DNA from: Candidatus Aerophobota bacterium
GTDB lineage: Bacteria; Aerophobota; Aerophobia; Aerophobales; AE-B3A
Reading direction: 5' to 3'
Assembly: GCA_004376485.1 (NCBI GenBank)
Contig: SOJT01000049.1
Location: forward strand, 1-7,312
DNA: 7,312 nucleotides
In this document: piece by piece, positions 1-5,847 of the stretch
Position numbering within the stretch: position 1 is the stretch's first letter
Layout: the number at the start of each line of letters is the position of its first letter
Program-made: the position numbers and the translations under genes
Notes under the pieces: model-generated
What the model saw: only the letters and a program-made list of their open reading frames with translations
The model's database searches: none
What the model was told of the DNA's origin: nothing

Positions 1-6
1 CGCTCA

Positions 7-849
7 ATGAAATTAAAAGAGAAGACCGAGTGGCTCTGGCAAAAATATCATTTCACTCCTAGAAAAGACTTAGGGCAACATTTTCTTATAGATCCCCTAA
101 TACTGGACAGGATTGTGAAGAGCTTACACCTTAAGATGCATGATGAGGTGCTGGAAATAGGAGCGGGCACGGGGACTCTCACAGAAAGACTGGCCCAAGA
201 AAAGATCAGGCTATTAGCCGTCGAAGTTGACCAGGACCTCTACCAGATCCTTAAGGAGGAGCTCAAAGACTATCCCAATGTAAAGATAATCTGTGAGGAT
301 ATATCTCAATTTTCTTTGGAAGAGCAATTTAAAGGGCCCTTCAAAGTTGTGGGAAATCTTCCCTACCAGATTGCCTCTTCCCTTCTTCTGGATCTCGTCA
401 AAAGAGAGAATGTTGGTTTGCTGGTGGTTATGGTACAAAGAGAGGTGGCCGAAAGGCTTCTTTCTCCGCCAGGATGTAAAAAAAGAGGGATATTAACTGT
501 GCTCATGCAGCATTATGCCCTAATAGAAAAGATCATTGATGCACCTTCTCATGCTTTTATTCCTCCTCCCCGGGTAGCATCTAGCCTCCTCAGGATCGAG
601 AGAAGGAAAATACACTCCTCTGAGGAAGACCAGGTCATCTTTAGGGTAGTCAAAGCAGCTTTTTCCTCCCGTCGCCGCATGCTCATCAATGCCCTATCCG
701 GAGCATTGAAGAAGGACAAGAATTTCCTCAGGAAAAAGCTAGAGGAGGCAGGGATCGATGAGGAACTTCGCGCTGAAGATCTGGTCGATGAGGATTTTCT
801 GAAACTCTCGCGAGTCTTGAGAGAGGAAGTCTACGAGAAGAAAGATTGA
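7..849 (+). CDS. rsmA: 16S rRNA (adenine1518-N6/adenine1519-N6)-dimethyltransferase RsmA (KsgA)
   Basis: The 280-aa product matches the RsmA/KsgA family, which uses S-adenosylmethionine to dimethylate two adjacent adenines in the 3'-terminal hairpin of 16S rRNA during 30S maturation in the cytoplasm. Visible motifs, in order, are LGQHFL at residues 22-27, the SAM-binding EIGAGTGTLT at 50-59, the acidic VEVD at the end of strand 2 (72-75), the catalytic NLPY at 117-120, the PPPRV substrate-side loop at 186-190, and the basic FSSRRR at 219-224 that opens the C-terminal helical domain. The length is normal for the family (about 260-290 aa), so the gene looks intact. The ATG lies only 6 bases into the window, so neither a ribosome binding site nor an earlier start can be judged. 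The ATGA at 7-10 would allow a 4-nt overlap with an upstream gene. It heads a same-strand run with mtnA and gatC. The family call is very sure; the exact start is less so. Confidence 0.96.
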   Translation: MKLKEKTEWLWQKYHFTPRKDLGQHFLIDPLILDRIVKSLHLKMHDEVLEIGAGTGTLTERLAQEKIRLLAVEVDQDLYQILKEELKDYPNVKIICEDISQFSLEEQFKGPFKVVGNLPYQIASSLLLDLVKRENVGLLVVMVQREVAERLLSPPGCKKRGILTVLMQHYALIEKIIDAPSHAFIPPPRVASSLLRIERRKIHSSEEDQVIFRVVKAAFSSRRRMLINALSGALKKDKNFLRKKLEEAGIDEELRAEDLVDEDFLKLSRVLREEVYEKKD

Positions 850-854
850 AGGAG
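848..854 (+). promoter_or_regulatory. Ribosome binding site fixing the TTG start of mtnA
   Basis: GAAGGAG overlaps the rsmA stop codon and lies 6 nt before the TTG at 861. No ATG or GTG in a usable position offers an alternative: the next in-frame methionine is about residue 102, past the conserved N-terminal domain. This site therefore decides the start and suggests translational coupling to rsmA. Confidence 0.8.
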
Positions 855-860
855 TAGAAC

Positions 861-1898
861 TTGCCCATAGCCACCATAGAATGGCAAAATAGAAAGGTCA
901 AAATTATTGACCAGACCAAACTTCCCTTGAGACTCGTTCATATCTACTGTGAGGATCTGAGGACCCTAAGAGAGGCTATCTTTTCTCTCAAAGTAAGAGG
1001 TGCACCGGCTTTAGGTATTGCCGGAGCTTTTGGAGTAGTTCTGGGAACTCAAAATTCTTCCGCCACCGATTTTCCTAGCTTTAGAAGGGAACTTGAGGAA
1101 GCAATTGACTACCTTAGCTCCTCCAGGCCCACGGCGGTGGATCTCTTTTGGGCCTTGAAGAGAATGAGAAATTGCGCAGAAAAAAATAAGCATCAGGAGA
1201 TACCCCAAATCAAAAAGGCTCTCCAGGAGGAAGCCCTTCAGATTATGGAAGAGGATAAAACTCGCAGCCGCCAAATGGCAAAGAAGGGAGCTTCTCTTCT
1301 TAAGAATGGGGATAGAATCCTCACTCATTGTAACGCTGGAGCACTGGTTACCGCTGACTACGGCACAGCCCTGGGAGTTATCTATCGGGCCAAAGAAGAG
1401 GGTAAGAAAGTTACGGTCTGGGCGGATGAGACCCGCCCTCTTCTGCAGGGAGCTAGATTAACTACATGGGAACTCCTGCAGGCAGGAGTTGAAGTTACAC
1501 TCATCTGCGACAATATGGCAGGGGACCTAATGCAGCGGGGAAAAGTAGACAAAGTCCTGGTAGGAGCGGACAGAGTGGCTGGCAATGGTGATGTGGCCAA
1601 CAAGATAGGAACCTATACCCTGGCTGTGCTGGCCAAGGAAAATGAGATTCCCTTTTATGTGGTCTGCCCCATCTCCAGTATTGACCTGGAGATTCCTTCA
1701 GGTAAGATGATTCCTATTGAACAGAGAAACAGCCAGGAGATCACGGAATTTGGGAGAAAGAGAGTTGCTCCCCGAGGAGTGAAAGTTTATAATCCAGCTT
1801 TTGATATTACTCCCGCTCGCTACGTCACGGGGATAATTACGGAAAAAGGAATCTTGAGACCTCCCTACAAAGAAACTTTGAAGGAGCTGGGGCCATGA
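861..1898 (+). CDS. mtnA: S-methyl-5-thioribose-1-phosphate isomerase (MtnA)
   Basis: The 345-aa product belongs to the MtnA branch of the eIF2B alpha/beta/delta-like family. MtnA converts 5-methylthioribose-1-phosphate to 5-methylthioribulose-1-phosphate in the methionine salvage pathway, recycling the methylthio group left from polyamine or other SAM-consuming reactions. The sequence shows the N-terminal TIEW and IIDQTKLP signature (residues 5-8 and 15-22), the phosphate-binding RGAPALG (46-52), the catalytic cysteine in THCNAGALVT (C157) and the catalytic aspartate in GADRVAGNGDVANKIGT (D237). Both catalytic residues that separate true MtnA from regulatory eIF2B relatives and from ribose-1,5-bisphosphate isomerase are therefore present, and the length is typical. 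Translation starts at a TTG 11 nt after the rsmA stop, behind a good GAAGGAG. The stop overlaps the gatC start in ATGA. No other salvage gene (mtnK, mtnB, mtnD or similar) is in the window, and there is no room for a SAM riboswitch ahead of the gene, so expression probably follows rsmA. Confidence 0.95.
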   Translation: MPIATIEWQNRKVKIIDQTKLPLRLVHIYCEDLRTLREAIFSLKVRGAPALGIAGAFGVVLGTQNSSATDFPSFRRELEEAIDYLSSSRPTAVDLFWALKRMRNCAEKNKHQEIPQIKKALQEEALQIMEEDKTRSRQMAKKGASLLKNGDRILTHCNAGALVTADYGTALGVIYRAKEEGKKVTVWADETRPLLQGARLTTWELLQAGVEVTLICDNMAGDLMQRGKVDKVLVGADRVAGNGDVANKIGTYTLAVLAKENEIPFYVVCPISSIDLEIPSGKMIPIEQRNSQEITEFGRKRVAPRGVKVYNPAFDITPARYVTGIITEKGILRPPYKETLKELGP

Positions 1899-2191
1899 AA
1901 AAAATTATCGACAGAGAGCAAGTAAGATATATTGCCCATTTGGCTAGACTTGAGCTAAGTGAGGAAGAGGAAGAAAAGTTCACCCGGCAACTGGGAGAAA
2001 TTCTGGCCTGGGTGGATAAGCTAAAAGAGCTGGATACCAGCAAAGTTCCTTTTACTTCCCATGTTCTTCCTCTGAGGAATGTTTTTCGAGAAGATGAGCT
2101 TAAAGAGTCCCTATCAGAGAAAGAGGCTCTCTCGAATGCTCCCCAAAAGAAGAGGTCTCATTTTCAGGTACCCAAAGTCATAGGTAATTAA
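1895..2191 (+). CDS. gatC: Asp-tRNA(Asn)/Glu-tRNA(Gln) amidotransferase subunit C (GatC)
   Basis: The 98-aa product is a full-length GatC. This small subunit wraps around GatA and stabilises the GatCAB complex, which amidates mischarged Glu-tRNA(Gln) and/or Asp-tRNA(Asn) in the cytoplasm. Diagnostic stretches are YIAHLARLELSEEE (residues 11-24), the QLGEIL segment (30-35), the linker ELDTSKV followed by the HVLPLRNVFREDE block (about 45-69), and the C-terminal NAPQKKRSHFQVPKVI (81-96). The ATG overlaps the mtnA stop (ATGA), with AAGGAG eight bases upstream inside mtnA, so the two are probably translationally coupled. Unusually, gatA and gatB do not follow: the gene ends the operon, and its TAA overlaps the stop of the convergent mreD. 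GatA and GatB must be encoded elsewhere if the enzyme is functional. Identity is sure because of the HVLPL/VPKVI blocks. Confidence 0.95.
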   Translation: MKKIIDREQVRYIAHLARLELSEEEEEKFTRQLGEILAWVDKLKELDTSKVPFTSHVLPLRNVFREDELKESLSEKEALSNAPQKKRSHFQVPKVIGN

Positions 2192-2673
2192 TACAGCCTG
2201 CCTTTCCAGAATCCTCTCACTACAAAGATCAGGAAAGCTAAACCGCAGTTATACAAAGCGCTAATAAGGGTAAGGTAAGTTAACTTTCCCAAAACGGGAG
2301 AGGAAAAATGGAAGAGAAAAGATAGAAGGGAAAGAGTAAATCCATCTAAAAAGGAACAGGCCCCCGTGGCCATGAGAAGAAGAACCACATTTTCCTCATA
2401 GACCCTCTCCCGAATTTCCCCGCTAAGATACCCTACCAAAGAGAGACTAAAAGCACTTAACCCCAAGAGGGGCGAAAAAAATATATCATTGAGGAGGCCA
2501 ACCGCAAAGCCAACTAGAAGCCCCTCTTTCCAGCCCCGCTCCCATCCCCAGAGAACCACCAGGATAAGCAGGAAGTCTGGTCTTCCCCACCCTATCCCTC
2601 TCCCCCCTACTACAGTTACCTCGAGGACGAAAGCAATGGTAGTTAGGATGGCAAAAACAGCTAGTTTCTTCAT
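2188..2673 (-). CDS. mreD: Rod shape-determining protein MreD
   Basis: The 161-aa product is a small, very hydrophobic inner-membrane protein of the MreD family, which joins MreC, MreB, RodA and PBP2 in the elongasome directing lateral peptidoglycan synthesis. About five to six membrane segments can be read, roughly at residues 3-22, 33-43, 51-68, 72-87, 95-120 and 133-152. The family hallmark RPDFLLIL (31-38) is followed by the glycine-rich helix GFAVGLLNDIFFSPLLGLSAF (about 55-75), with the conserved aspartate at 63. The length is typical. The ATG overlaps the mreC stop (TGA) by 4 nt, and only a weak AAAGA precedes it, so translation is probably coupled to mreC. The gene ends on a TAA that overlaps the gatC stop on the other strand, and no terminator hairpin is visible beyond it. 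The call rests on the RPD and G-x3-G-x3-D signatures plus position after mreB and mreC. Confidence 0.92.
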   Translation of the reverse strand: MKKLAVFAILTTIAFVLEVTVVGGRGIGWGRPDFLLILVVLWGWERGWKEGLLVGFAVGLLNDIFFSPLLGLSAFSLSLVGYLSGEIRERVYEENVVLLLMATGACSFLDGFTLSLLSFLFHFSSPVLGKLTYLTLISALYNCGLAFLIFVVRGFWKGRLY

Positions 2674-3479
2674 TCTTTAATGACGAAAAGTTCTTCTAAT
2701 CTCCCGAAATTTACGCTCGGGGTAACCTGCACTTCCAGAAATAATCGATGAGGGTTTTTTATTATGTGGGTGATGGTTCCTACCAGGATACCCTTAGGAA
2801 AAAGACCTCCTACCCCCGAGGTCACCACCTTATCGCCGATCTCGATGGAGGCTTTCCCCAGAAGGTACTGGAGCTCACATACCCCCTCCAACCCCTTTCC
2901 TCTGAGAATGGCTAAATCTCTAGTTCTTTGATTTATTACCCCTACTTTACTTCGTTCATCCAGAATGGTTAGAACTCTGGACTGATGGGGATAAACCTCA
3001 ACTATCCTGCCCACCAGACCTTCGGCATTGACCACCACCATATTCTTCTTCATCTCTTCCCTCTTCCCTTTGCTGATAAAAACAACTTTGAAGAAGCTGC
3101 GAGGGGGGTAGGCCGTAACCTCTACAGGCAGAAGCTGGTGGGTATGCTCCTCTTTGAAACCCAGCATCTTTTTCAAACGCTGGTTAGAGGCGATGATCTC
3201 CTGGTAATAATTTTTCTCCCGGAACTCTAGCTCAGCCAGCTCTCTTTTAAGCAGGCGATTCTCTTCCTGAAGCTTCCTATTTTCCTGAAGGTTTATTATG
3301 AGTCCAGTAAGCCAACCCTGAAGGTGAAATCTGGCTGATTGGAGCCTCTCAACGGGTAGATAAATCTTCTCTCTAATGGTCCGGGTTGGAAGTCCTCCTT
3401 CCAAGCCTGAAGCTAGCATTAAAACAAAAGATAGGAGAAGAAATCCTATCAAATAAACTATCTTGAAATGGACCTTCAA
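2670..3479 (-). CDS. mreC: Rod shape-determining protein MreC
   Basis: The 269-aa product is a bitopic membrane protein of the MreC family, which links cytoplasmic MreB to periplasmic/extracytoplasmic wall-synthesis enzymes and activates PBP2. Its parts are one N-terminal membrane anchor (about residues 7-25), a charged coiled coil (about 62-108, rich in Glu, Lys and Leu), and the paired beta-barrel domains marked by GLVGRIVEV (154-162), the TILDERSKVGV region (171-181), SGVGGLFPKGILVG (221-234) and TPSVNFGRLEELFVI (253-267). The length is typical. The start is a TTG: an in-frame TAG lies at 3500-3498 and no ATG or GTG falls between it and the TTG, while the next methionine would delete most of the membrane anchor. 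The 80-bp gap to mreB shows no convincing promoter or terminator, so it is probably co-transcribed with mreB, and its stop overlaps the mreD start. Confidence 0.95.
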   Translation of the reverse strand: MKVHFKIVYLIGFLLLSFVLMLASGLEGGLPTRTIREKIYLPVERLQSARFHLQGWLTGLIINLQENRKLQEENRLLKRELAELEFREKNYYQEIIASNQRLKKMLGFKEEHTHQLLPVEVTAYPPRSFFKVVFISKGKREEMKKNMVVVNAEGLVGRIVEVYPHQSRVLTILDERSKVGVINQRTRDLAILRGKGLEGVCELQYLLGKASIEIGDKVVTSGVGGLFPKGILVGTITHIIKNPHRLFLEVQVTPSVNFGRLEELFVIKE

Positions 3480-3485
3480 TTTTGA

Positions 3486-3493
3486 CCTTCCCC
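3486..3493 (-). promoter_or_regulatory. Ribosome binding site fixing the TTG start of mreC
   Basis: On the minus strand GGGGAAGG stands 6 nt before the TTG start. Together with the in-frame stop a few codons upstream, it selects this TTG over any other start that keeps the membrane anchor. Confidence 0.75.
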
Positions 3494-3559
3494 TGTTCTA
3501 ACCAAACCCCTTTTGCGGCCTTTGGGCGAGATCGAGTCTTGCAAGGTTAGTGTTTAAGA

Positions 3560-4579
3560 TCAGGGGGTCATCTCCACCAAAGATAAGAACTGCCGATTTT
3601 CCAGGAGCTTTCCTATCCCCATAACCACTGAAAGTAGAGGTTCCTCAGCCAGATGAACGGTGAGTCCAGTCCTCTGGGATATATACTTATCCAACCCTCT
3701 AAGACAGGCTACTCCTCCAGTAAGATATAATCCTCTTTCCATGATATCCCCGGAGAGTTCGGGCGGGCTCTCTTCTAGAGTGGCTTCAATCATCTCACAG
3801 ATGGTGTCTACAACTGGAGAAAAGATACTACTTACCTCCTCCGAATCGATCTCTATCTGGTTAGGGAAGCCAGTATTCAGATCCCTGCCTCTTACTTTCA
3901 TCTTCTCATTGTGAGCAGGCACACAGACACAGCCTATTTCTATTTTTATTCGTTCCGCCATTTGTTCTCCAATAACTAAACTGTGATGATCCCTGAGGTG
4001 CTGAATCGCTGCCTGATCCATTTCATCTCCAGCAATTCGGATAGTTCGACAAATGACCACGCCATTAAGGGAGGTTATGGCGGCTTCACTGGTCCCCCCT
4101 CCTATGTCAACAATTAAGTTACCCAGGGCTTCAGAGACGGGCAGATTTGCTCCAATAGCAGCGGCTACTGGCTCAGCTACCAGGTGAACTCTGCGGGCCC
4201 CTATTTGCATGGCGATTTCCACCACCGCTCTCTTCTCCACTTTGGTAGCACAAAAGGGAACACCAATAATCAGCTTTGGTCCCATAAGCAAACGACGGTG
4301 CTGAACCTGGTCAATGAAATATCGCATCATCTTCTGAGCAATATCAAAATCTGCGATAACCCCGTCCTGCATAGGTCTCACAGCAACAATATTCTCCGGG
4401 GTTTTGCCCACCATCTCCTTAGCTTCTTTGCCTATGGCCAGGATTCTTCCATCTTTGCGACCGATAGCCATTACAGAAGGTATATTAAGGACTACCCCCT
4501 TCCTTTTGGTATAGACTAAAGTGTTGGTAGTCCCAAGATCTATGGCTAAATTGTCACCCCATAGTCTAAAGCTAAACAT
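3560..4579 (-). CDS. mreB: Rod shape-determining protein MreB (bacterial actin)
   Basis: The 339-aa product is an MreB actin-like ATPase. It forms membrane-bound filaments on the inner face of the cytoplasmic membrane and positions the elongasome. Visible are a hydrophobic/aromatic membrane-binding N-terminus (MFSFRLW), the phosphate-1 loop AIDLGTTNTLVY (12-23), RPMQDGVIADF (68-78), the catalytic glutamate in LVAEPVAAAIGANLP (E136), the phosphate-2 loop DIGGGTSE (158-165), IRIAGDEMD (180-188), IKIEIG (211-216), the VRGRDL block (229-234), and the adenosine motif TGGVACLRGLD (287-297). In most MreBs the last motif reads GGGALLRGLD, so Gly to Val and Leu to Cys changes are present here. The frame stays open for 29 further codons to a GTG at 4666, but those codons overlay a strong promoter and have no ribosome binding site, so I choose the ATG at 4579. 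An AGGA just ahead of it has short spacing. It is first in the mreBCD operon. Confidence 0.95.
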   Translation of the reverse strand: MFSFRLWGDNLAIDLGTTNTLVYTKRKGVVLNIPSVMAIGRKDGRILAIGKEAKEMVGKTPENIVAVRPMQDGVIADFDIAQKMMRYFIDQVQHRRLLMGPKLIIGVPFCATKVEKRAVVEIAMQIGARRVHLVAEPVAAAIGANLPVSEALGNLIVDIGGGTSEAAITSLNGVVICRTIRIAGDEMDQAAIQHLRDHHSLVIGEQMAERIKIEIGCVCVPAHNEKMKVRGRDLNTGFPNQIEIDSEEVSSIFSPVVDTICEMIEATLEESPPELSGDIMERGLYLTGGVACLRGLDKYISQRTGLTVHLAEEPLLSVVMGIGKLLENRQFLSLVEMTP

Positions 4580-4597
4580 ATTCCTGCCCACACTAGT

Positions 4598-4626
4598 ATT
4601 GTATCGAGAGAAGGAAAGAAAGTCAA
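4598..4626 (-). promoter_or_regulatory. Sigma-70/sigma-A type promoter of mreBCD
   Basis: On the minus strand the -35 box TTGACT (4626-4621) and -10 box TACAAT (4603-4598) are separated by exactly 17 bp. Each differs from consensus by one base. A start of transcription about 7 nt past the -10 box would fall near 4591, giving a 5' leader of only about 12 nt before the mreB ATG. This gives mreB its own promoter independent of ald, and marks the apparent N-terminal extension of the mreB frame as non-coding. Seen directly in the sequence; activity is inferred. Confidence 0.8.
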
Positions 4627-4635
4627 TCTCACCAT

Positions 4636-4648
4636 TTGAATCATTCAA
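4636..4648. promoter_or_regulatory. Perfect 13-bp palindrome next to the mreB -35 box (possible operator)
   Basis: TTGAATCATTCAA has 6-bp perfect arms around a single central base. It ends 9 bp upstream of the mreB -35 box, where an activator or repressor dimer could bind. I cannot name a regulator. A palindrome of this length can also arise by chance in AT-rich DNA. Confidence 0.4.
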
Positions 4649-4649
4649 G

Positions 4650-4669
4650 ATAGTGACATATACCACTAT
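4650..4669. promoter_or_regulatory. Inverted repeat ATAGTG-N8-CACTAT between ald and mreB
   Basis: Two perfect 6-bp arms flank an 8-bp AT-rich centre, just one base from the 13-bp palindrome. The 20-bp span suits a dimeric regulator. As RNA downstream of ald it would form only a weak hairpin and lacks a following U-tract, so an operator is more likely than a terminator. Function is unproven. Confidence 0.35.
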
Positions 4670-4692
4670 TTATCATTAGTTCATTTATATTT

Positions 4693-5805
4693 TCAGACTA
4701 TCTTTTCTACAGGATAGTATTTTAATCCTTGGGATTCAGCCACCGGCTGGTAATTTATTTTCCCTCTGCTAATATTTACTCCCTGGCGCAAAGCAAAACT
4801 CTCTCTGATTGCCCTCTTGTAGCCTTTATTTGCTATTTCCAAAAGATAAGGAAATGTAGCATTAGCCAGGGCAAAAGTAGAGGTGTAGGGAAATGCTCCT
4901 GGGATATTGCTAACACAGTAATGAATAACATGGTAAACCTGGTAAACTGGATCGCGGTGAGTTGTGGGACGGCTGGTTTCCACACATCCACCCTGATCTA
5001 TGGCAACATCAACTAATACTGATCCCGGTTTCATTTGTTTCACCATCTCCTCACTAACTACCCGGGGTGCTTTTGCTCCCGGGATCAGAACTGCTCCAAT
5101 AACAATGTCAGCTTCCTGTATTGCCTTTTCTATATTATAATGATTGGAAGCTAATAAAGTTACATTCTTAGGCATAATGTGCTCCAGAGAACGAATACGA
5201 TCCAGCTTTAATTCAAGAAGTGTTACTTTCGCACCCATTCCAGCGGCTACCAAACTGGCACATGCACCAACTGTTCCTCCTCCTATGACTACTACATGGG
5301 CAGGAGGAACTCCCGGGGCTCCCCCCATAAGAATACCCTTTCCTCCTTGAGGTTTTCCCAGATAATAGGCTCCTATATGGGCTGCTATTTTACCGGCGAT
5401 TTCACTCATGGGCACAAGGAGAGGCAGGGCACCATCCTCTGTCTGTACGGTCTCATAGGCGATAGCAACAATTCCACTTTTCATAAGAGCATGGGTAAGC
5501 TCGGGATTAGAAGCAAGATGTAGATAAGTAAAAAGAATCTGCCCTTCTTTAAATATATGGTACTCTGAAGGTAAAGGTTCTTTAACTTTGAGTATTAGGT
5601 CTGCCTTATCAAATATTTCCTCTCTAGTTTCTGCTATCCTGGCTCCAGTTTTTTTATATTCTTCATCGCTGATACCACTGCCCTCACCGGCAGATTTCTC
5701 AATAAGTACCTGGTGTCCTTCAGCGGTGAGAGTTCTCACTCCTGCTGGAATAATAGCTACCCTGTATTCCTCCTCTTTAATCTCTTTTGGTACACCTATT
5801 ATCAT
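4693..5805 (-). CDS. ald: Alanine dehydrogenase (Ald), NAD-dependent
   Basis: The 370-aa product is an alanine dehydrogenase of the AlaDH/PNT family, a cytoplasmic enzyme that reversibly deaminates L-alanine to pyruvate, ammonia and NADH. The N-terminal signature MIIGVPKEIKEEEYRVAI, the substrate-binding lysine in KVKEPLP (K75), the catalytic histidine in LFTYLHLA (H96), YETVQTEDG (118-126) and the catalytic aspartate in VDVAIDQGG (D270) are all present. The NAD-binding Rossmann motif is VIGGGTVG (173-180), ending strand 2 in an acidic residue (LLE, 196-198), which fits NAD preference. SRPTTHRDP and NIPGAFPYTST (300-310) complete the family pattern. The length is typical, and there is no second domain as in PntA transhydrogenase. 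GGGAGG about 7 nt before the ATG supports the start. It lies 42 bp downstream of xdhC on the same strand with no clear promoter between them, so it is probably read from the same transcript. It may serve amino-acid fermentation or nitrogen release. Confidence 0.96.
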   Translation of the reverse strand: MIIGVPKEIKEEEYRVAIIPAGVRTLTAEGHQVLIEKSAGEGSGISDEEYKKTGARIAETREEIFDKADLILKVKEPLPSEYHIFKEGQILFTYLHLASNPELTHALMKSGIVAIAYETVQTEDGALPLLVPMSEIAGKIAAHIGAYYLGKPQGGKGILMGGAPGVPPAHVVVIGGGTVGACASLVAAGMGAKVTLLELKLDRIRSLEHIMPKNVTLLASNHYNIEKAIQEADIVIGAVLIPGAKAPRVVSEEMVKQMKPGSVLVDVAIDQGGCVETSRPTTHRDPVYQVYHVIHYCVSNIPGAFPYTSTFALANATFPYLLEIANKGYKRAIRESFALRQGVNISRGKINYQPVAESQGLKYYPVEKIV

Positions 5806-5847
5806 TAAGATTCCTCCCTTTTAAAGAATATTTTTGTATTTTTCTTA

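Noticed and set aside
850..860. SAM or methylthioadenosine-related riboswitch ahead of mtnA
   Set aside because: The gap is only 11 nt, enough for a ribosome binding site and nothing more.
2985..3230. Opposite-strand open frames across the mre, ald and rsmA genes
   Set aside because: They are shadows of strongly conserved genes, have no family resemblance or ribosome binding sites, and show low-complexity compositions.
3480..3559. Separate promoter or terminator between mreB and mreC
   Set aside because: I found no pair of -35/-10 boxes with acceptable spacing and no GC-rich hairpin followed by T residues; only weak CCAAA/TTTGG arms are present.
4580..4666. N-terminal extension of MreB beginning at a GTG
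   Set aside because: It lies over a near-consensus promoter, has no ribosome binding site and no resemblance to the family N-terminus.
4650..4669. Inverted repeat as an intrinsic terminator for ald
   Set aside because: The stem is short and AT-rich with an 8-base loop, and no T-tract follows on the minus strand; an operator is at least as likely.
5806..5847. Own promoter for ald in the 42-bp gap after xdhC
   Set aside because: There is a TATTCT-like -10 box, but no matching -35 box at 16-18 bp. The AT-rich stretch is too ambiguous to call.
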